From: Staphylococcus marylandisciuri
Lineage (GTDB): Bacteria > Bacillota > Bacilli > Staphylococcales > Staphylococcaceae
DNA: 64,000 nucleotides
Assembly (NCBI RefSeq): GCF_025519785.1
Contig: NZ_JAOPKZ010000011.1
Coordinates: 43,401-107,400 of the forward strand
Direction of reading: 5' to 3'
Position 1 is the first letter of the stretch; each line of letters begins with the position of its first letter. Below are positions 8,387 through 18,608 of the stretch, piece after piece. The translations under genes were made by a program, and so were the position numbers. The notes beneath the pieces are model-generated. The model made no database searches. It saw nothing but the letters and a program-made list of their open reading frames with translations, and was not told where the DNA came from.

Positions 8387-10633
8387 TTATTTCGCTGGTG
8401 CTGGGTCGTTAGTTTCTCTGAGTTTCTTAACCGAATCTACTAGGACAGTTAATGCTTCTTTAACTTCCTCTTCTTTACGCGTCTTCAAACCACAGTCTGG
8501 GTTAACCCAGAAGAGTGAGCGATCGATATTTTGCAATGCACGCTCTATTGCAGTAGTAATTTCCTCTTCTTTAGGAATACGTGGGCTGTGGATATCGTAA
8601 ACGCCAAGACCGATTCCCAAATCATAAGTAATATCTTCAAAGTCTTTAATTAAATCACCATGGCTACGAGAAGTTTCGATTGAAATAACATCTGCGTCTA
8701 AGTCACGGATAGCATGGATAATTTGACCGAATTGAGAATAGCACATGTGTGTGTGAATTTGTGTTGCATCTTTCACTGACGATGTTGCTAATCTGAATGA
8801 GTGAACGGCTTTCTTCAAGTAGTCTTCATGATATTCAGAACGTAGTGGTAAACCTTCACGCAAAGCAGGTTCATCAACTTGAATTACTTTAATACCCGCT
8901 TCTTCTAATGCAAGGACTTCTTCGTTAATAGCGAGTGCAATTTGGTCTTGAACTTGTTCTCGAGGAATATCCACGCGTTCAAATGACCAGTTAAGAATAG
9001 TTACTGGACCAGTTAACATACCTTTAACAGGACGGTCTGTTAAACTTTGCGCGTATTTTGTTTCCTCAACTGTAATGGGTTCCGTCCATTTCACATCGCC
9101 ATAGATAATTGGTGGTTTAACTGCACGAGAACCGTAAGATTGAACCCAACCGTATTTCGTTACTAAGAAACCTTGTAAGCGTTCACCGAAGTATTCCACC
9201 ATATCATTACGTTCGAACTCTCCGTGAACAAACACATCTAAACCGATATCCTCTTGAATCTTAATCCAGCGTGCAATTTCATTTTCTAAGAACTCTCTAT
9301 ACGCTTCATCGCTAATACGGTTATTCTTCCAATCAGCACGTTTTTTTCGTACCTCTTGAGTTTGAGGGAAAGAGCCGATTGTAGTAGTTGGTAAATCTGG
9401 CAAGTTTAAGACTTCCTGTTGCGCTACTCGGCGATCTTCGAATGATGACTGACGAGCTGTGCGTACTGAATCGAAGTCGTATTCAGCGTTCTTAAAGTCT
9501 TGTTTATTAAAGCGTGTGTAGCGTTCTTGAAGATCATTGAATTTGCTCTCATCGTTGTCGTTAAATAAACGTTTTAATGCATCTAACTCTTCTAATTTTT
9601 CTGTAGCGAAGCTGATACCATCTGCAATTGCTTCATCTAATACTTCGTCATCAAGCGATACTGGCACGTGTAAGAGGGATGATGAAGGTTGAATAACTAA
9701 TTCATCTGTGAACTCTTGAAGTGTTTCAATAAGTTGCTTTTTATCTTCTAAATCGGCAGCCCAAACATTTCGACCGTCGATGATACCTGCGTAAATAGCT
9801 TTATCTTTATCTAAATAACCTGATTGAATTTGAGCTAAATTGTAGCCGTTATCATGTACGAAGTCTAATCCATAACCTTTAACTGGCAAAGTATTTACAA
9901 ACTCGAGATTGACGCGTTCAAAGTAAGTTTGAATGACGAGTTTCTCACCAAGGCCTGCTTCACTGAAGTAATCGTAAGCTTTCTTAGTGATCGCTTCGTA
10001 GTCCTTACTTTCATCAGTTACTAGGATAGGCTCGTCAATTTGAATATATTCAGCACCAGCTTCAACGAGTTCACTTAATACTTGTTTATATAATGGTAAA
10101 AGTGTTTCTACTTTCTCCTCAAAGCTTTGATTACCGCCTTTAGATAATTTAACGAAAGTAATTGGACCTACAATAACCGGGTGGGCGTTTACATTCAATG
10201 TTTGAGCGTATTTAAAGCGTTCTAGTAAAATGTTATCGTTCACTTTTGGTTCCACGTTATCCCATTCAGGAACGATGTAGTGATAGTTGGTGTTGAACCA
10301 TTTAATTAAAGCGCTTGCTACATTTTCTTTGTTACCGCGTGCAATATCGAATAATAGATCAGTATTAACTGGATTGCCTTGGAAACGCTCAGGAATAATG
10401 TTGAACAAGAGCGAAGTATCTAAGATGTGATCGTAAAGTGAGAAATCACCTACGGGAACACTATCCAAATTATAATTTTTTTGAAGCAATAAATTCTCTT
10501 TGTGTAAATCTGTTAGAGTAGTATTTAATTCGTCTAACGTAATCTTTTTTGACCAATAACTTTCAATTGCTTTCTTCCATTCTCTTTTTCGTCCTAATCT
10601 TGGAAATCCTAAATTTGAAGTTTGAATTGTCAT
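8387..10633 (-). CDS. metE: Cobalamin-independent methionine synthase MetE
   Basis: This enzyme transfers the methyl group of 5-methyltetrahydrofolate to homocysteine, the last step of methionine synthesis, in the cytoplasm. The 748-residue length is normal for MetE. The N-terminal half begins [17 protein letters not shown]. The C-terminal catalytic half has [13 protein letters not shown], the zinc ligands in [11 protein letters not shown] and NPDCGLKTR, and the aspartate of VDEPALREG. It overlaps the upstream metF-type gene by 4 nt (ATGA), implying translational coupling. T-box control from the leader at 14.7-15.1 kb makes it methionine-responsive. Confidence 0.97.
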   Translation of the reverse strand: MTIQTSNLGFPRLGRKREWKKAIESYWSKKITLDELNTTLTDLHKENLLLQKNYNLDSVPVGDFSLYDHILDTSLLFNIIPERFQGNPVNTDLLFDIARGNKENVASALIKWFNTNYHYIVPEWDNVEPKVNDNILLERFKYAQTLNVNAHPVIVGPITFVKLSKGGNQSFEEKVETLLPLYKQVLSELVEAGAEYIQIDEPILVTDESKDYEAITKKAYDYFSEAGLGEKLVIQTYFERVNLEFVNTLPVKGYGLDFVHDNGYNLAQIQSGYLDKDKAIYAGIIDGRNVWAADLEDKKQLIETLQEFTDELVIQPSSSLLHVPVSLDDEVLDEAIADGISFATEKLEELDALKRLFNDNDESKFNDLQERYTRFNKQDFKNAEYDFDSVRTARQSSFEDRRVAQQEVLNLPDLPTTTIGSFPQTQEVRKKRADWKNNRISDEAYREFLENEIARWIKIQEDIGLDVFVHGEFERNDMVEYFGERLQGFLVTKYGWVQSYGSRAVKPPIIYGDVKWTEPITVEETKYAQSLTDRPVKGMLTGPVTILNWSFERVDIPREQVQDQIALAINEEVLALEEAGIKVIQVDEPALREGLPLRSEYHEDYLKKAVHSFRLATSSVKDATQIHTHMCYSQFGQIIHAIRDLDADVISIETSRSHGDLIKDFEDITYDLGIGLGVYDIHSPRIPKEEEITTAIERALQNIDRSLFWVNPDCGLKTRKEEEVKEALTVLVDSVKKLRETNDPAPAK

Positions 10634-12471
10634 GATAATGCCTCCTGTTTAAATGAAGTTATATTCTTTGAATATTGTGCTAAATCTATAGAGAAATCCA
10701 CGCGTTGAAACGGTGTAATGAGATATAAACCGTTAAAGTATTCGTGAACTGTATCTATCAAATCTTTAGATAACCTTAAGCTGAGTTCTCGTGTCTTTGC
10801 TTTATCGTCTTTGACGGCTTCAAATTGATTGAGAACCTCTTCAGATAGAGTGATGCCGGGCACTTCATTGTGAAGGAATAGAGCGTTATTATAACTCGTT
10901 ATCGGCATAATCCCTATGAAGAAAGGTGTATCTAGGTGTTTAGTGGCTTCATATATTTCTTTAATCTTATCTTTGTGGTAGACAGGTTGAGTAATAAAGT
11001 AATGCGTGCCACTTTGAATTTTTTGCTCTGCCCTTTTTACAGCGCCTTCTATCTTTCGAACGTTAGGATCAAAAGCGCCTGCGATGTTAAAGTTGGTGTG
11101 CTTTTTCAACTCTGCGCCGTCAGTGTTGATACCTTGATTGAAACGAATAGCCATTTCTGTTAATCCTTTAGAATTTACGTCGTAGACATTAGAAGCGCCC
11201 GGTAAATTACCGATGCGGGCAGGGTCACCGGTAATGGTAAGTATTTCATTAATACCTAGTAGAGATAATCCGAGAAGATGAGATTGTAGACCTATTAAAT
11301 TCTTATCTCTACAAGCGATGTGCACTAGTGGTTCTAATTTGTAATTCTGTTTAATGATACTCGCTGCAGCTATATTACTTATTCTTACTGTGGCAAGCGA
11401 GTTATCAGCGAGTGTAATTGCATCGACATCAAGTTGATCTAATTTTTCAACATTTTCGAAAAATTTATTCGTATCCAAATGTTTAGGCGTATCGAGTTCA
11501 ACGATGATAGTTGGACGTTTCTTTACGAGTGATGTAAGGTTGTCCTTTTGGGTGTCTGCTTGATGTTTATTCTGGTGTTTTTTAATCGGTATGACATTTT
11601 TTCTAGTCACTGGTGATAGATCTTTCACGGCCTCTTTGATATATCTTACGTGATCTGGTGTAGTTCCACAGCAACCACCGATTAGGCGAACACCTTCGTT
11701 AATTAACTTTTTAGCCTTTTTACCAAAGTATTCGGCATTATCGCTATAACGAATTTCAGTGTTCTCAATATCTAACATGCTTGCGTTGGGGTAACATGAA
11801 AGGTAAGCCCCTTTGGGTAGTTCGATATGTGAGAACGACTGTTGCATATGATGAGGGCCGTGATGACAGTTGAGGCCCACTACATTGGCGCCGCTTTGAA
11901 CTACTTGTTTTAACGCTTCGTTAATCTCGCTACTATCTCTAAGATAATTGGTATTTGAAGCGGTTAGTTGGGCGATAATTGGGATGTCTGATTTTTGTCT
12001 TGCAGATTTAACCACTTCAGTTAATTCTTCTAAGTCGTAGTAAGTTTCGAAAAGGAGGGCATCAACGCCTGATTCTATTAAGGTATCAATTTGTAATTCG
12101 GTATGGTAAAGAATCGTTGATAGATTAAGTTCTTCTTGAGTCACTCCTCGAAAACCACCTACCGTACCTAGTATGATCGTCTCTTCATTAGCAGCACGTT
12201 TAGCTATCTTTACAGCAGCCTGATGAATCTGTTTAACTTTATGTTCAAGACCGAATGATTTGAGTTTTTCAAAATTTGCACCATACGTATTGGTTTGTAT
12301 GACATCCGCACCGGCTTCTATATATGAGCGATGGATGGCTTCTATCTTACTCGGATGGGTGAGGTTATAAGCTTCTGGACAGGTATCAAGACCCTCTGAA
12401 AAGAGGATCGTGCCCATCGCGCCGTCACCAACTAGAATGTTGCTCTGGAGCTTGTCTAGAATTGGATTCAT
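10630..12471 (-). CDS. metF: Bifunctional homocysteine S-methyltransferase / methylenetetrahydrofolate reductase
   Basis: This is a two-domain fusion of 613 residues. The N-terminal homocysteine methyltransferase domain has [10 protein letters not shown], the Cys of VGLNCHHGP and the zinc-binding [10 protein letters not shown] (about 265-275). The C-terminal MTHFR barrel has [10 protein letters not shown] and the [12 protein letters not shown] region. The fusion is typical of Firmicutes (YitJ type). It supplies 5-methyl-THF for MetE and may also methylate homocysteine directly. The start overlaps the metC 3' end by 47 nt, and the stop overlaps metE by 4 nt. Confidence 0.93.
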   Translation of the reverse strand: MNPILDKLQSNILVGDGAMGTILFSEGLDTCPEAYNLTHPSKIEAIHRSYIEAGADVIQTNTYGANFEKLKSFGLEHKVKQIHQAAVKIAKRAANEETIILGTVGGFRGVTQEELNLSTILYHTELQIDTLIESGVDALLFETYYDLEELTEVVKSARQKSDIPIIAQLTASNTNYLRDSSEINEALKQVVQSGANVVGLNCHHGPHHMQQSFSHIELPKGAYLSCYPNASMLDIENTEIRYSDNAEYFGKKAKKLINEGVRLIGGCCGTTPDHVRYIKEAVKDLSPVTRKNVIPIKKHQNKHQADTQKDNLTSLVKKRPTIIVELDTPKHLDTNKFFENVEKLDQLDVDAITLADNSLATVRISNIAAASIIKQNYKLEPLVHIACRDKNLIGLQSHLLGLSLLGINEILTITGDPARIGNLPGASNVYDVNSKGLTEMAIRFNQGINTDGAELKKHTNFNIAGAFDPNVRKIEGAVKRAEQKIQSGTHYFITQPVYHKDKIKEIYEATKHLDTPFFIGIMPITSYNNALFLHNEVPGITLSEEVLNQFEAVKDDKAKTRELSLRLSKDLIDTVHEYFNGLYLITPFQRVDFSIDLAQYSKNITSFKQEALS

Positions 12472-13600
12472 GGAAGGCCTCCTTAAACGCGTAGTTGAAG
12501 TCAGCTATGAGCTCATTAGGATCTTCTAAACCTACGCTAAGTCTGAATAATCCGAATGTTATCTGGCGTGCTTCTCTTACTTCTTTCGGGACAGCTGCGT
12601 GTGACATCGTAGCTGGATGGGAAAGAATGGTTTCGACACCGCCAAGACTGACTGAAACAAGAGGGAGGGTTAAAGCATCCACTAAAGCTTGTGCTTTCGT
12701 TTCATCTTTAAGGCGGAATCCTAATACTGCGCCCCCATGTTTAGCTTGAGCAAGGTGCTTATCATTCAATCCTGGATAATAAACTTCAGCAATCTCATCT
12801 CGTGATTGGAAAAAGTCAACGAGTTTCTCTGCATTTCTTACGGATTGGTTGAAGCGCACCGGCAACGTTTTTAGATGTTTAACCAAAGTCCAACTGTCTT
12901 GAGCAGATAGAGCTGTTCCGGTGCCGTTCTGCAATAGATATAGTGAATCTGCTATTTCTTTGTTATTAGTTATGGCAGCGCCGGCAATGATATCACTATG
13001 ACCGCCTAGGAACTTCGTGGCACTATGCACGACAATATCAGCACCCAGCTCTAGAGGTGATTGACCAAGCGGTGTCATAAACGTGTTATCTACCGCGACA
13101 ATTAAATTGTGGTCATGCGCAATCTTAGAAGCTTCGCGAATATCTGTCACTTTGAATTTAGGATTAGATGGTGTTTCAAGGTAAACGAGTTTCGTATTAC
13201 TTTGAATAGCGTTTCTAATCTCGTCAGTATGGGTGGTATCTACTGTACTGAATTGAATGTTGAACCGAGTGAGAATCTGTTCTGTTAATCTGAATGTGCC
13301 TCCATACACGTCATCTGGTAAGATCACGTGATCGCCACTATTCAATGACAGTAGAACTGCTGAGATTGCTGCTATACCAGAAGCATAGGCAAAAGCGTAA
13401 TCGCCACCTTCTAATTTAGCTAGTTTTTCTTCTAGTAATTGCCGATTTGGATTACCGCTACGAGCGTAATCATATTCTGGGTTGCCACCTAATACTTTTT
13501 GGTGAAAGGTCGATGAGTCGTAAAGCGGTGGATTAGCAGAACGATAATCGTGGCCGCGATGGGAATCAAATATAACTTCTGTGTCTTTAGATAAACTCAT
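12425..13600 (-). CDS. metC: Cystathionine beta-lyase (PLP-dependent)
   Basis: This enzyme cleaves cystathionine to homocysteine, pyruvate and ammonia. The 391 residues belong to the Cys/Met metabolism PLP family. PLP-binding lysine motif: VHSATKFLGGHSD. Other family signatures are YDYARSGNPNRQLLEEKLA, AYASGIAAISA and VDNTFMTPLGQSPLELGAD. The second of two paralogues in the operon, it is assigned as MetC by operon order (metI-metC-metF-metE in staphylococci); sequence alone does not cleanly separate the beta-lyase from the gamma-synthase. The start codon overlaps the metI stop by 4 nt. Confidence 0.88.
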   Translation of the reverse strand: MSLSKDTEVIFDSHRGHDYRSANPPLYDSSTFHQKVLGGNPEYDYARSGNPNRQLLEEKLAKLEGGDYAFAYASGIAAISAVLLSLNSGDHVILPDDVYGGTFRLTEQILTRFNIQFSTVDTTHTDEIRNAIQSNTKLVYLETPSNPKFKVTDIREASKIAHDHNLIVAVDNTFMTPLGQSPLELGADIVVHSATKFLGGHSDIIAGAAITNNKEIADSLYLLQNGTGTALSAQDSWTLVKHLKTLPVRFNQSVRNAEKLVDFFQSRDEIAEVYYPGLNDKHLAQAKHGGAVLGFRLKDETKAQALVDALTLPLVSVSLGGVETILSHPATMSHAAVPKEVREARQITFGLFRLSVGLEDPNELIADFNYAFKEAFHESNSRQAPEQHSSW

Positions 13601-14709
13601 GTCATCACTCCTACTCTAGATTTATCAAGCGCTTGGATAATGTCACTCTCTATATCTTCATAATCCTCAATTCCAATTGACAGGCGAATTAAATATTCAT
13701 CAATACCACGCTTATCTTTCTCTTCATCAGGCATATCAATGTGTGTCTGTGTATAAGGGAAAGTTATAAATGTTTCTGTGCCCCCTAAGCTCTCTGCAAA
13801 AATACAGACTTGAATGTGTTCTAAGAACTTACCGACGTCATAATCTTTCTTTAAACGGAGGCTTAACATTCCTGTGCGTCCGCTATAGAGGACTTTATCA
13901 ATAGCCTCTAGTGAACTACAGCGTTGAGCAAGTCTTTTCGCATTACTTTCAGAGCGATCTATTCTTAAGTGCAACGTTTTTAAACCACGTTGTAATAGAT
14001 AGCTATCGAACGGTGACAGCGTGGCACCAATCATATTGTGAAAGCTCGCTAGCTCTTCAGCGAGTTGTTCGTCTTTAACTGTGACCACTCCAGCTAATAC
14101 GTCATTATGTCCGCCGATGTACTTTGTAGCTGAGTGCAAGACGATGTCTGCCCCTTCTTCTAGCGGTGTTGATAAGTACGGCGTTAAGAATGTGTTGTCG
14201 ATAATAGTTAGTAACTGATGTTCTTGAGCTAATACGTAATAAGGTTCTACATCTACTTCAATCATTTGTGGGTTAGATATAGGTTCTATAAATAGTGCGC
14301 GTGTTTGAGGTGTGATAGTGCTTGCGACTTCTTCGTAGTTTAAAAAGTCTACGTATTTAAACCGAATACCATATTGTTGCTCATAGAAATCAAATAATCT
14401 AAAAGTCCCACCATATAAATCGAAAGAAACTAGAATTTCGTCGCCTGGTTTAAAGAGGTTGCAAATAAGTTGTATAGCTGACATGCCGCTTGAAGTTGCG
14501 AATGAAGCGATGCCGCGCTCTAACTTTGCGAAAGCCTCTTCAAAAGCAGAGCGAGTGGGATTTTTCGTTCTAGAATAATCATACCCTGTAGATTCACCGA
14601 GATGAGGGTGCTGATACGCAGTGGATAAATGGATAGGATTGGCTACAGCACCAGTTGCATCTTGCGTTAGTGCGATCTGTGCGAGTTCTGTGTTTTTCAT
14701 ATTAAGCAT
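13597..14709 (-). CDS. metI: Cystathionine gamma-synthase (PLP-dependent)
   Basis: This is the first enzyme of the operon, joining an activated homoserine ester to cysteine to give cystathionine. The 370 residues carry the PLP lysine in VLHSATKYIGGHNDVLAG and the family motifs YDYSRTKNPTRSAFEE and LTIIDNTFLTPY. The ribosome binding site AAAGGAGG sits just before MLNMKNTE; the second ATG (codon 4) is an alternative start. It is the first gene after the T-box leader. Assignment to gamma-synthase rests on operon order. Confidence 0.88.
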   Translation of the reverse strand: MLNMKNTELAQIALTQDATGAVANPIHLSTAYQHPHLGESTGYDYSRTKNPTRSAFEEAFAKLERGIASFATSSGMSAIQLICNLFKPGDEILVSFDLYGGTFRLFDFYEQQYGIRFKYVDFLNYEEVASTITPQTRALFIEPISNPQMIEVDVEPYYVLAQEHQLLTIIDNTFLTPYLSTPLEEGADIVLHSATKYIGGHNDVLAGVVTVKDEQLAEELASFHNMIGATLSPFDSYLLQRGLKTLHLRIDRSESNAKRLAQRCSSLEAIDKVLYSGRTGMLSLRLKKDYDVGKFLEHIQVCIFAESLGGTETFITFPYTQTHIDMPDEEKDKRGIDEYLIRLSIGIEDYEDIESDIIQALDKSRVGVMT

Positions 14710-14721
14710 CCTCCTTTTACT

Positions 14722-15135
14722 AAAAAAAGCTTCCGTCCTTTAAACCCGAATACTATCGGATGTAAAGGACGAAAGCTTTGCTTCGCGGTACCACCTTTAT
14801 TTGTTACTTTATCACTAAAGTAACCTTGTCCAGTACGCTACTTGTTAATATCTAGGGTACCGAACACTAAACATATATCAAATAGCTCATTATACGAGAA
14901 AGACGAGCATTAACCTGATATATGACGTGAATCAATCCAGTACGCCATTTAACAAATATTTATACTGTATCGCTATAACGGGCGAACCCGTTGATATCTC
15001 ATATTGATATCAACACTCAAAGGCCATTTTCAAACTTTCTTTCTGTGTCTTCTTTCAGCGACCAAAGACTCTCTGTGCCAGCAGGGTAAGTTCTACTTTC
15101 CTTATTGCTGTGTTTAAACGCTTAATCAATTTATT
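14722..15135 (-). promoter_or_regulatory. Met-type T-box leader (tRNA-sensing riboswitch)
   Basis: The conserved T-box core AAGGTGGTACCGCG lies just before the terminator (minus strand, about 14782-14796), and the stem I motif AGTAGAACTTA occurs near the 5' end. A candidate specifier ATG lies at 15025-15027 in the context GAAAATGGCC, consistent with tRNA-Met. Uncharged tRNA is expected to favour antitermination and expression of metICFE. The leader is about 410 nt, at the long end for T-boxes, as known for the staphylococcal met leader. Confidence 0.92.
14728..14778 (-). terminator. T-box leader terminator upstream of metI
   Basis: On the minus strand AAGCTTTCGTCCTTTA pairs with TAAAGGACGGAAGCTT, followed by a T run. 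It overlaps the T-box antiterminator and is the regulated termination point of the leader. Confidence 0.88.
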
Positions 15136-15142
15136 ACAACTC

Positions 15143-15171
15143 AGTTTACAGACAGAGCAATAGTTTGTCAA
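15143..15171 (-). promoter_or_regulatory. SigA promoter of the met operon
   Basis: TTGACA (-35, 15166-15171) and TAAACT (-10, 15143-15148) on the minus strand are exactly 17 nt apart, a few bases upstream of the T-box leader. Confidence 0.8.
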
Positions 15172-15305
15172 CTACTTTTCTGAAAATTGCGAGTTGAAAA
15201 AATAATTGAATATACATTAAATATTGATACAACAACGTTTACCACTTGTGAATAGTTAGAAAAATTTCTACAATAAAGAGTGATTAAAGGAGAGGAGAGG
15301 GTAAG

Positions 15306-16142
15306 ATGAGGCGTTCAGATAATAAATACGTAGATGGCAATGAAGACGCTACTGTCTATCATATTGCAATCAAAGATATCAAACCGAACCCTTATCAACC
15401 GAGGAAAACATTCGATGAAGAGAGCCTAGTTGATCTAGCGGACTCAATTAAACAACATGGAATCCTTCAACCTATCGTTCTTAGGCAAACTGTTAAGGGC
15501 TATCATATTGTGGTAGGAGAACGGCGTTATCGCGCTGCACAAATAGCGGGGTTAAGTGAGCTGCCAGCGATAGTTAAACAGCTGACGGAAAGCGAAATGA
15601 TGGAGCTTGCAATTATCGAGAATTTGCAACGAGAAGATTTAAATGCGATGGAAGAAGCCGAGAGCTATGCGAAATTGATGCATGATTTAAATATGACTCA
15701 ACAAGAGGTGGCCAAACGATTAAGTAAATCTAGGTCGTACGTAGCGAACATGTTAAGATTACTCAACTTACCACAGCCGATAGCCAAAATGATTCGGGAA
15801 GAGAAGATTTCTGGTGCGCATGGGCGGACGTTATTGGCGATGAAAGATGTGCATAAGATGAAGCGTTTAGCGAAGAAAGTTGCTCAAGAGAAGTGGAGCG
15901 TACGGTACTTAGAACGCTATATTGCAGATCATAAGGTGAATCAGAAAGTAGAGACGTCATCGAAGCGCGCTCAATCTAAACCTCAATTTATAAGAAAACA
16001 AGAGCGCCAATTAAAGGAGCAGTATGGCACTCAAGTTTCTATTTCAACGCGCAACCAAAAGGGGCAAATTACATTTGAGTTTACCTCTGAAGCTGAATTC
16101 AAACGGCTCATACGCCAATTAAATAATGACCAATTGTTTTAA
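15306..16142 (+). CDS. parB: Chromosome partition protein ParB/Spo0J
   Basis: This is a CTP-dependent DNA clamp that loads at parS sites and recruits SMC. The N-terminal ParB domain has IKPNPYQPRKTFDEES and GERRYRAAQIAGL. The central helix-turn-helix includes MTQQEVAKRLSKSRSYVANML, and the C-terminal dimer domain follows (278 residues). A strong AAGGAGAGGAG binding site precedes the ATG. No parA is nearby, as in other staphylococci where this gene sits alone next to metI. A near-consensus parS site lies at 5241. Confidence 0.93.
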   Translation: MRRSDNKYVDGNEDATVYHIAIKDIKPNPYQPRKTFDEESLVDLADSIKQHGILQPIVLRQTVKGYHIVVGERRYRAAQIAGLSELPAIVKQLTESEMMELAIIENLQREDLNAMEEAESYAKLMHDLNMTQQEVAKRLSKSRSYVANMLRLLNLPQPIAKMIREEKISGAHGRTLLAMKDVHKMKRLAKKVAQEKWSVRYLERYIADHKVNQKVETSSKRAQSKPQFIRKQERQLKEQYGTQVSISTRNQKGQITFEFTSEAEFKRLIRQLNNDQLF

Positions 16143-16194
16143 TAGAGTAGTGAGTATTTATCAATCAGGGTTGCTGACATACTATTTTCTCAGC

Positions 16195-16653
16195 CTATTG
16201 ATTTCTTTCAAGTAAAGAACGATTGATTTCCTCGATGTGTTTTTTATTTTGATGGAAATTTATTAACCAGATGATGATATAGACGATGATGTACATAACT
16301 ATAAAGCTCAGAATTGCTATTAGTTTAAGAGGAAACCAACCAGCAAGTATCCCTAAAGGACAAAGCCCACCAAGCATTAGAATAAAGTGCACCGTAGTTA
16401 TTTTCCATAGTGGCCATTCAGTGCCCTCGAATAAGTAGCCACCTATGTGGAAGAGTACACCTATTAACCCCCATAGGAGGGTCGACAGTAACATAATCGA
16501 AGGTTCGTTGAGGTGGGCGTAGTACAATTTACCCATTGTAGAAACAGGTGATTGCGGAAAATAGTGACCCTCTCCGAAGATATAACTAAATATGATGGAT
16601 AGCATAAGTCCGATGACTATTCCTATCCCATAACTTTTGAATAGTGCTTTCAT
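16195..16653 (-). CDS. DUF3021 family membrane protein
   Basis: This is a 152-residue protein with four predicted hydrophobic helices (about 8-26, 52-72, 85-108, 114-136) and a charged C-terminal tail. DUF3021 proteins are commonly paired with a LytTR regulator, as here: its start overlaps the LytTR gene's stop by 4 nt. In related pairs the membrane protein is thought to restrain or sense for the regulator; that role is inferred here. The minus-strand operon is convergent with parB. Confidence 0.78.
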   Translation of the reverse strand: MKALFKSYGIGIVIGLMLSIIFSYIFGEGHYFPQSPVSTMGKLYYAHLNEPSIMLLSTLLWGLIGVLFHIGGYLFEGTEWPLWKITTVHFILMLGGLCPLGILAGWFPLKLIAILSFIVMYIIVYIIIWLINFHQNKKHIEEINRSLLERNQ

Positions 16654-17090
16654 AATGCTAATCTCTCCTTTATACTCTTAAGATAACGTCGTGAGGAATG
16701 AGTGAAATCTTTGTTGTTAAAGAATATTCGTATCAGTCCGTTTGCCTCTAATTTAACTTTATAAATAAAATTAATATTAATAATTTCTGATTTTGAAATG
16801 CGTACAAATTCAGAAGGTAATTGTTCTTCTAATTGATAGAGACGTAGATTAATTTCGTACTCCTCATGTTGAGTAAGTGCGAATACTTTCTTCGTTAGAG
16901 CTTTAAATGATTTAACTTCTTTGATGTTAATTAAGTATATATCTTGCTCTTTCTTGCCTTGAATTTGTCTTAAGTGATTCAAATTATCAATAAATGATAT
17001 AAGCTGGTGTACTGCATCAGTCATTTTAGGTGCCGTTATCGATACAGCCTCTTCTTGGAATAGTTCGTTTATATTTAAATCGAGTTTCAT
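16650..17090 (-). CDS. LytTR-domain DNA-binding regulator
   Basis: This 146-residue protein has no receiver domain and ends in a LytTR DNA-binding domain. Typical features are DIYLINIKEVKSFKALTKKVF, a basic LRLYQLEEQLPSEFVRISKSEIIN stretch broken here for length, and FTHSSRRYLKSIKERL at the end. It is translationally coupled to the DUF3021 gene. Such pairs usually autoregulate, so the 397-nt region upstream is the likely target. Confidence 0.85.
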   Translation of the reverse strand: MKLDLNINELFQEEAVSITAPKMTDAVHQLISFIDNLNHLRQIQGKKEQDIYLINIKEVKSFKALTKKVFALTQHEEYEINLRLYQLEEQLPSEFVRISKSEIININFIYKVKLEANGLIRIFFNNKDFTHSSRRYLKSIKERLAL

Positions 17091-17487
17091 TAAGTGTGCC
17101 TTACCTCCCTAACGTAAGTTCCTTTCTATTTAAACATATAGTGGAGAACCATTCAGCAGAGTGCAGATAAGTGGTGGTTTTCAAGTGATGAGTGGTCGCT
17201 AGTTGATAAGGAGTAGTTCACGTGATTGTATGCTCTCGGCATTTATCTTATCTTCCTGTAACAATGTAAAGGTTGTGTTTCTGATCTTAATTAGCATGTA
17301 ATTCACCTTGAAATTATAAAAAACCTGAGAGATTGACTGCCTATTACGTAATAGTTTATATTTTACTTTTGGTAAAAATTGCAGAGAGTTTGAAGATAGC
17401 GGTTAAGGTCTTTCAATTCAGCAAGTTAATTACTTTGAATATTGCGTTTTATAATTATGAATAATATGACTGACGGGAGGTAATATC
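17091..17487. other. Intergenic divergent promoter region
   Basis: This 397-nt gap between the LytTR gene and mscS must hold both promoters. It also contains TTCACGTGA near 17217, which shares the core of parS but only 10 of 16 consensus positions. No gene is seen. Confidence 0.5.
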
Positions 17488-18375
17488 GTGAATCAAGTAC
17501 TCAATATCTTAAGATCAATCGCGGCTCCATTAACGAAACCTGAAACATATCAACATTTCGCTTCTAATGTGGTAATGATCATCGTTTATATAATCGTAGC
17601 TTGGATTATAATCCGCATACTTAACAAGATTATCGCTCAGTTCTTCAAGCTACAAAATAGAGGTAACAAAGGAAATAAGAAACGTTCAAAAACACTGATC
17701 TCGCTTATTCAAAATATAGTAAGTTATGTGGTGTGGTTTATTGTGATTACTACAATATTAAAGAAATTTGGAATCAGTGTTGAAGGTATAATCGCCAGCG
17801 CTGGAGTAGTTGGGCTTGCTGTAGGTTTCGGCGCGCAAACTGTAGTGAAAGACATCATTACAGGTTTCTTTATCATCTTTGAAAATCAATTCGATGTAGG
17901 AGATTATGTTAAAATAAATAGCGGAGGAACAACGGTCGCGGAAGGAACAGTAAAGTCAATCGGTCTTCGCTCAACGCGTATCAATACGATTAGTGGAGAG
18001 CTCACTGTCCTACCTAATGGCAGCATGGGTGAAATTACTAATTATTCAGTGACAAACGGAACTTCTATCGTTGAGATTCCTATTTCTCCTAAAGAGAACA
18101 TTGATAAAGTAGAGAAACAGCTCAATGAGCATTTAGTTTCAATTAGATCAAAATATTATCTATTTGTATCAAACCCTACAGTTATAGGAATTAATTCCTT
18201 AAAAAGTGATGAAATCATCATAGGTGTGACTGCTGAGACTGTACCTGGAGAAGGCGCTGCAGGCGGACGAATATTACGCAAAGAAATTTATAACTTCTTA
18301 AAGGTAAAAGGTATTAAAATGCCACAACCGCTTATGGTACAATATGATCCGGATAAACAAAATGACGCAGAATAG
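17488..18375 (+). CDS. mscS: Small-conductance mechanosensitive channel MscS
   Basis: This is a heptameric membrane channel that releases solutes on hypo-osmotic shock. Its 295 residues hold three N-terminal helices, with the pore helix VVGLAVGFGAQTVVKDIITG rich in Gly and Ala as in MscS TM3. The beta domain follows (GDYVKINSGGTTVAEGTV), then a cytoplasmic cage. The GTG start has a good GGGAGG site. It begins a three-gene run with DUF951 and ychF, gaps of 20 nt and a 1-nt overlap. Confidence 0.92.
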   Translation: MNQVLNILRSIAAPLTKPETYQHFASNVVMIIVYIIVAWIIIRILNKIIAQFFKLQNRGNKGNKKRSKTLISLIQNIVSYVVWFIVITTILKKFGISVEGIIASAGVVGLAVGFGAQTVVKDIITGFFIIFENQFDVGDYVKINSGGTTVAEGTVKSIGLRSTRINTISGELTVLPNGSMGEITNYSVTNGTSIVEIPISPKENIDKVEKQLNEHLVSIRSKYYLFVSNPTVIGINSLKSDEIIIGVTAETVPGEGAAGGRILRKEIYNFLKVKGIKMPQPLMVQYDPDKQNDAE

Positions 18376-18395
18376 TTCGGAGGAGTGACAGCATA

Positions 18396-18608
18396 ATGAA
18401 CAACTACGGTTTAAATGATATTGTTGAAATGAAAAAACAACATGCTTGTGGTACCAATCGTTTTAAAATTATTAGAATGGGTGCAGATATCCGAATAAAA
18501 TGCGAAAATTGTCATAGAAGTATTATGCTACCGCGACAAACGTTTAATAAGAAAATGAAAAAAGTTCTTGAATCTCATCAAGAAACTGATAATAAGGAGA
18601 ATGATTAA
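18396..18608 (+). CDS. DUF951 zinc-ribbon-like small protein
   Basis: This 70-residue protein has HACGTNRF and CENCHRS, a paired-cysteine arrangement suggesting a metal-binding ribbon. The first two thirds match the DUF951 pattern; the tail is acidic. It is nearly always found next to ychF in Firmicutes, and here its TAA overlaps the ychF ATG by one base. Function is unknown; genomic linkage suggests a ribosome-related role. Confidence 0.88.
   Translation: MNNYGLNDIVEMKKQHACGTNRFKIIRMGADIRIKCENCHRSIMLPRQTFNKKMKKVLESHQETDNKEND

Noticed and set aside
17214..17229. TAGTTCACGTGATTGT as a second parS
   Set aside because: Only 10 of 16 positions fit the consensus; the core alone is expected by chance.
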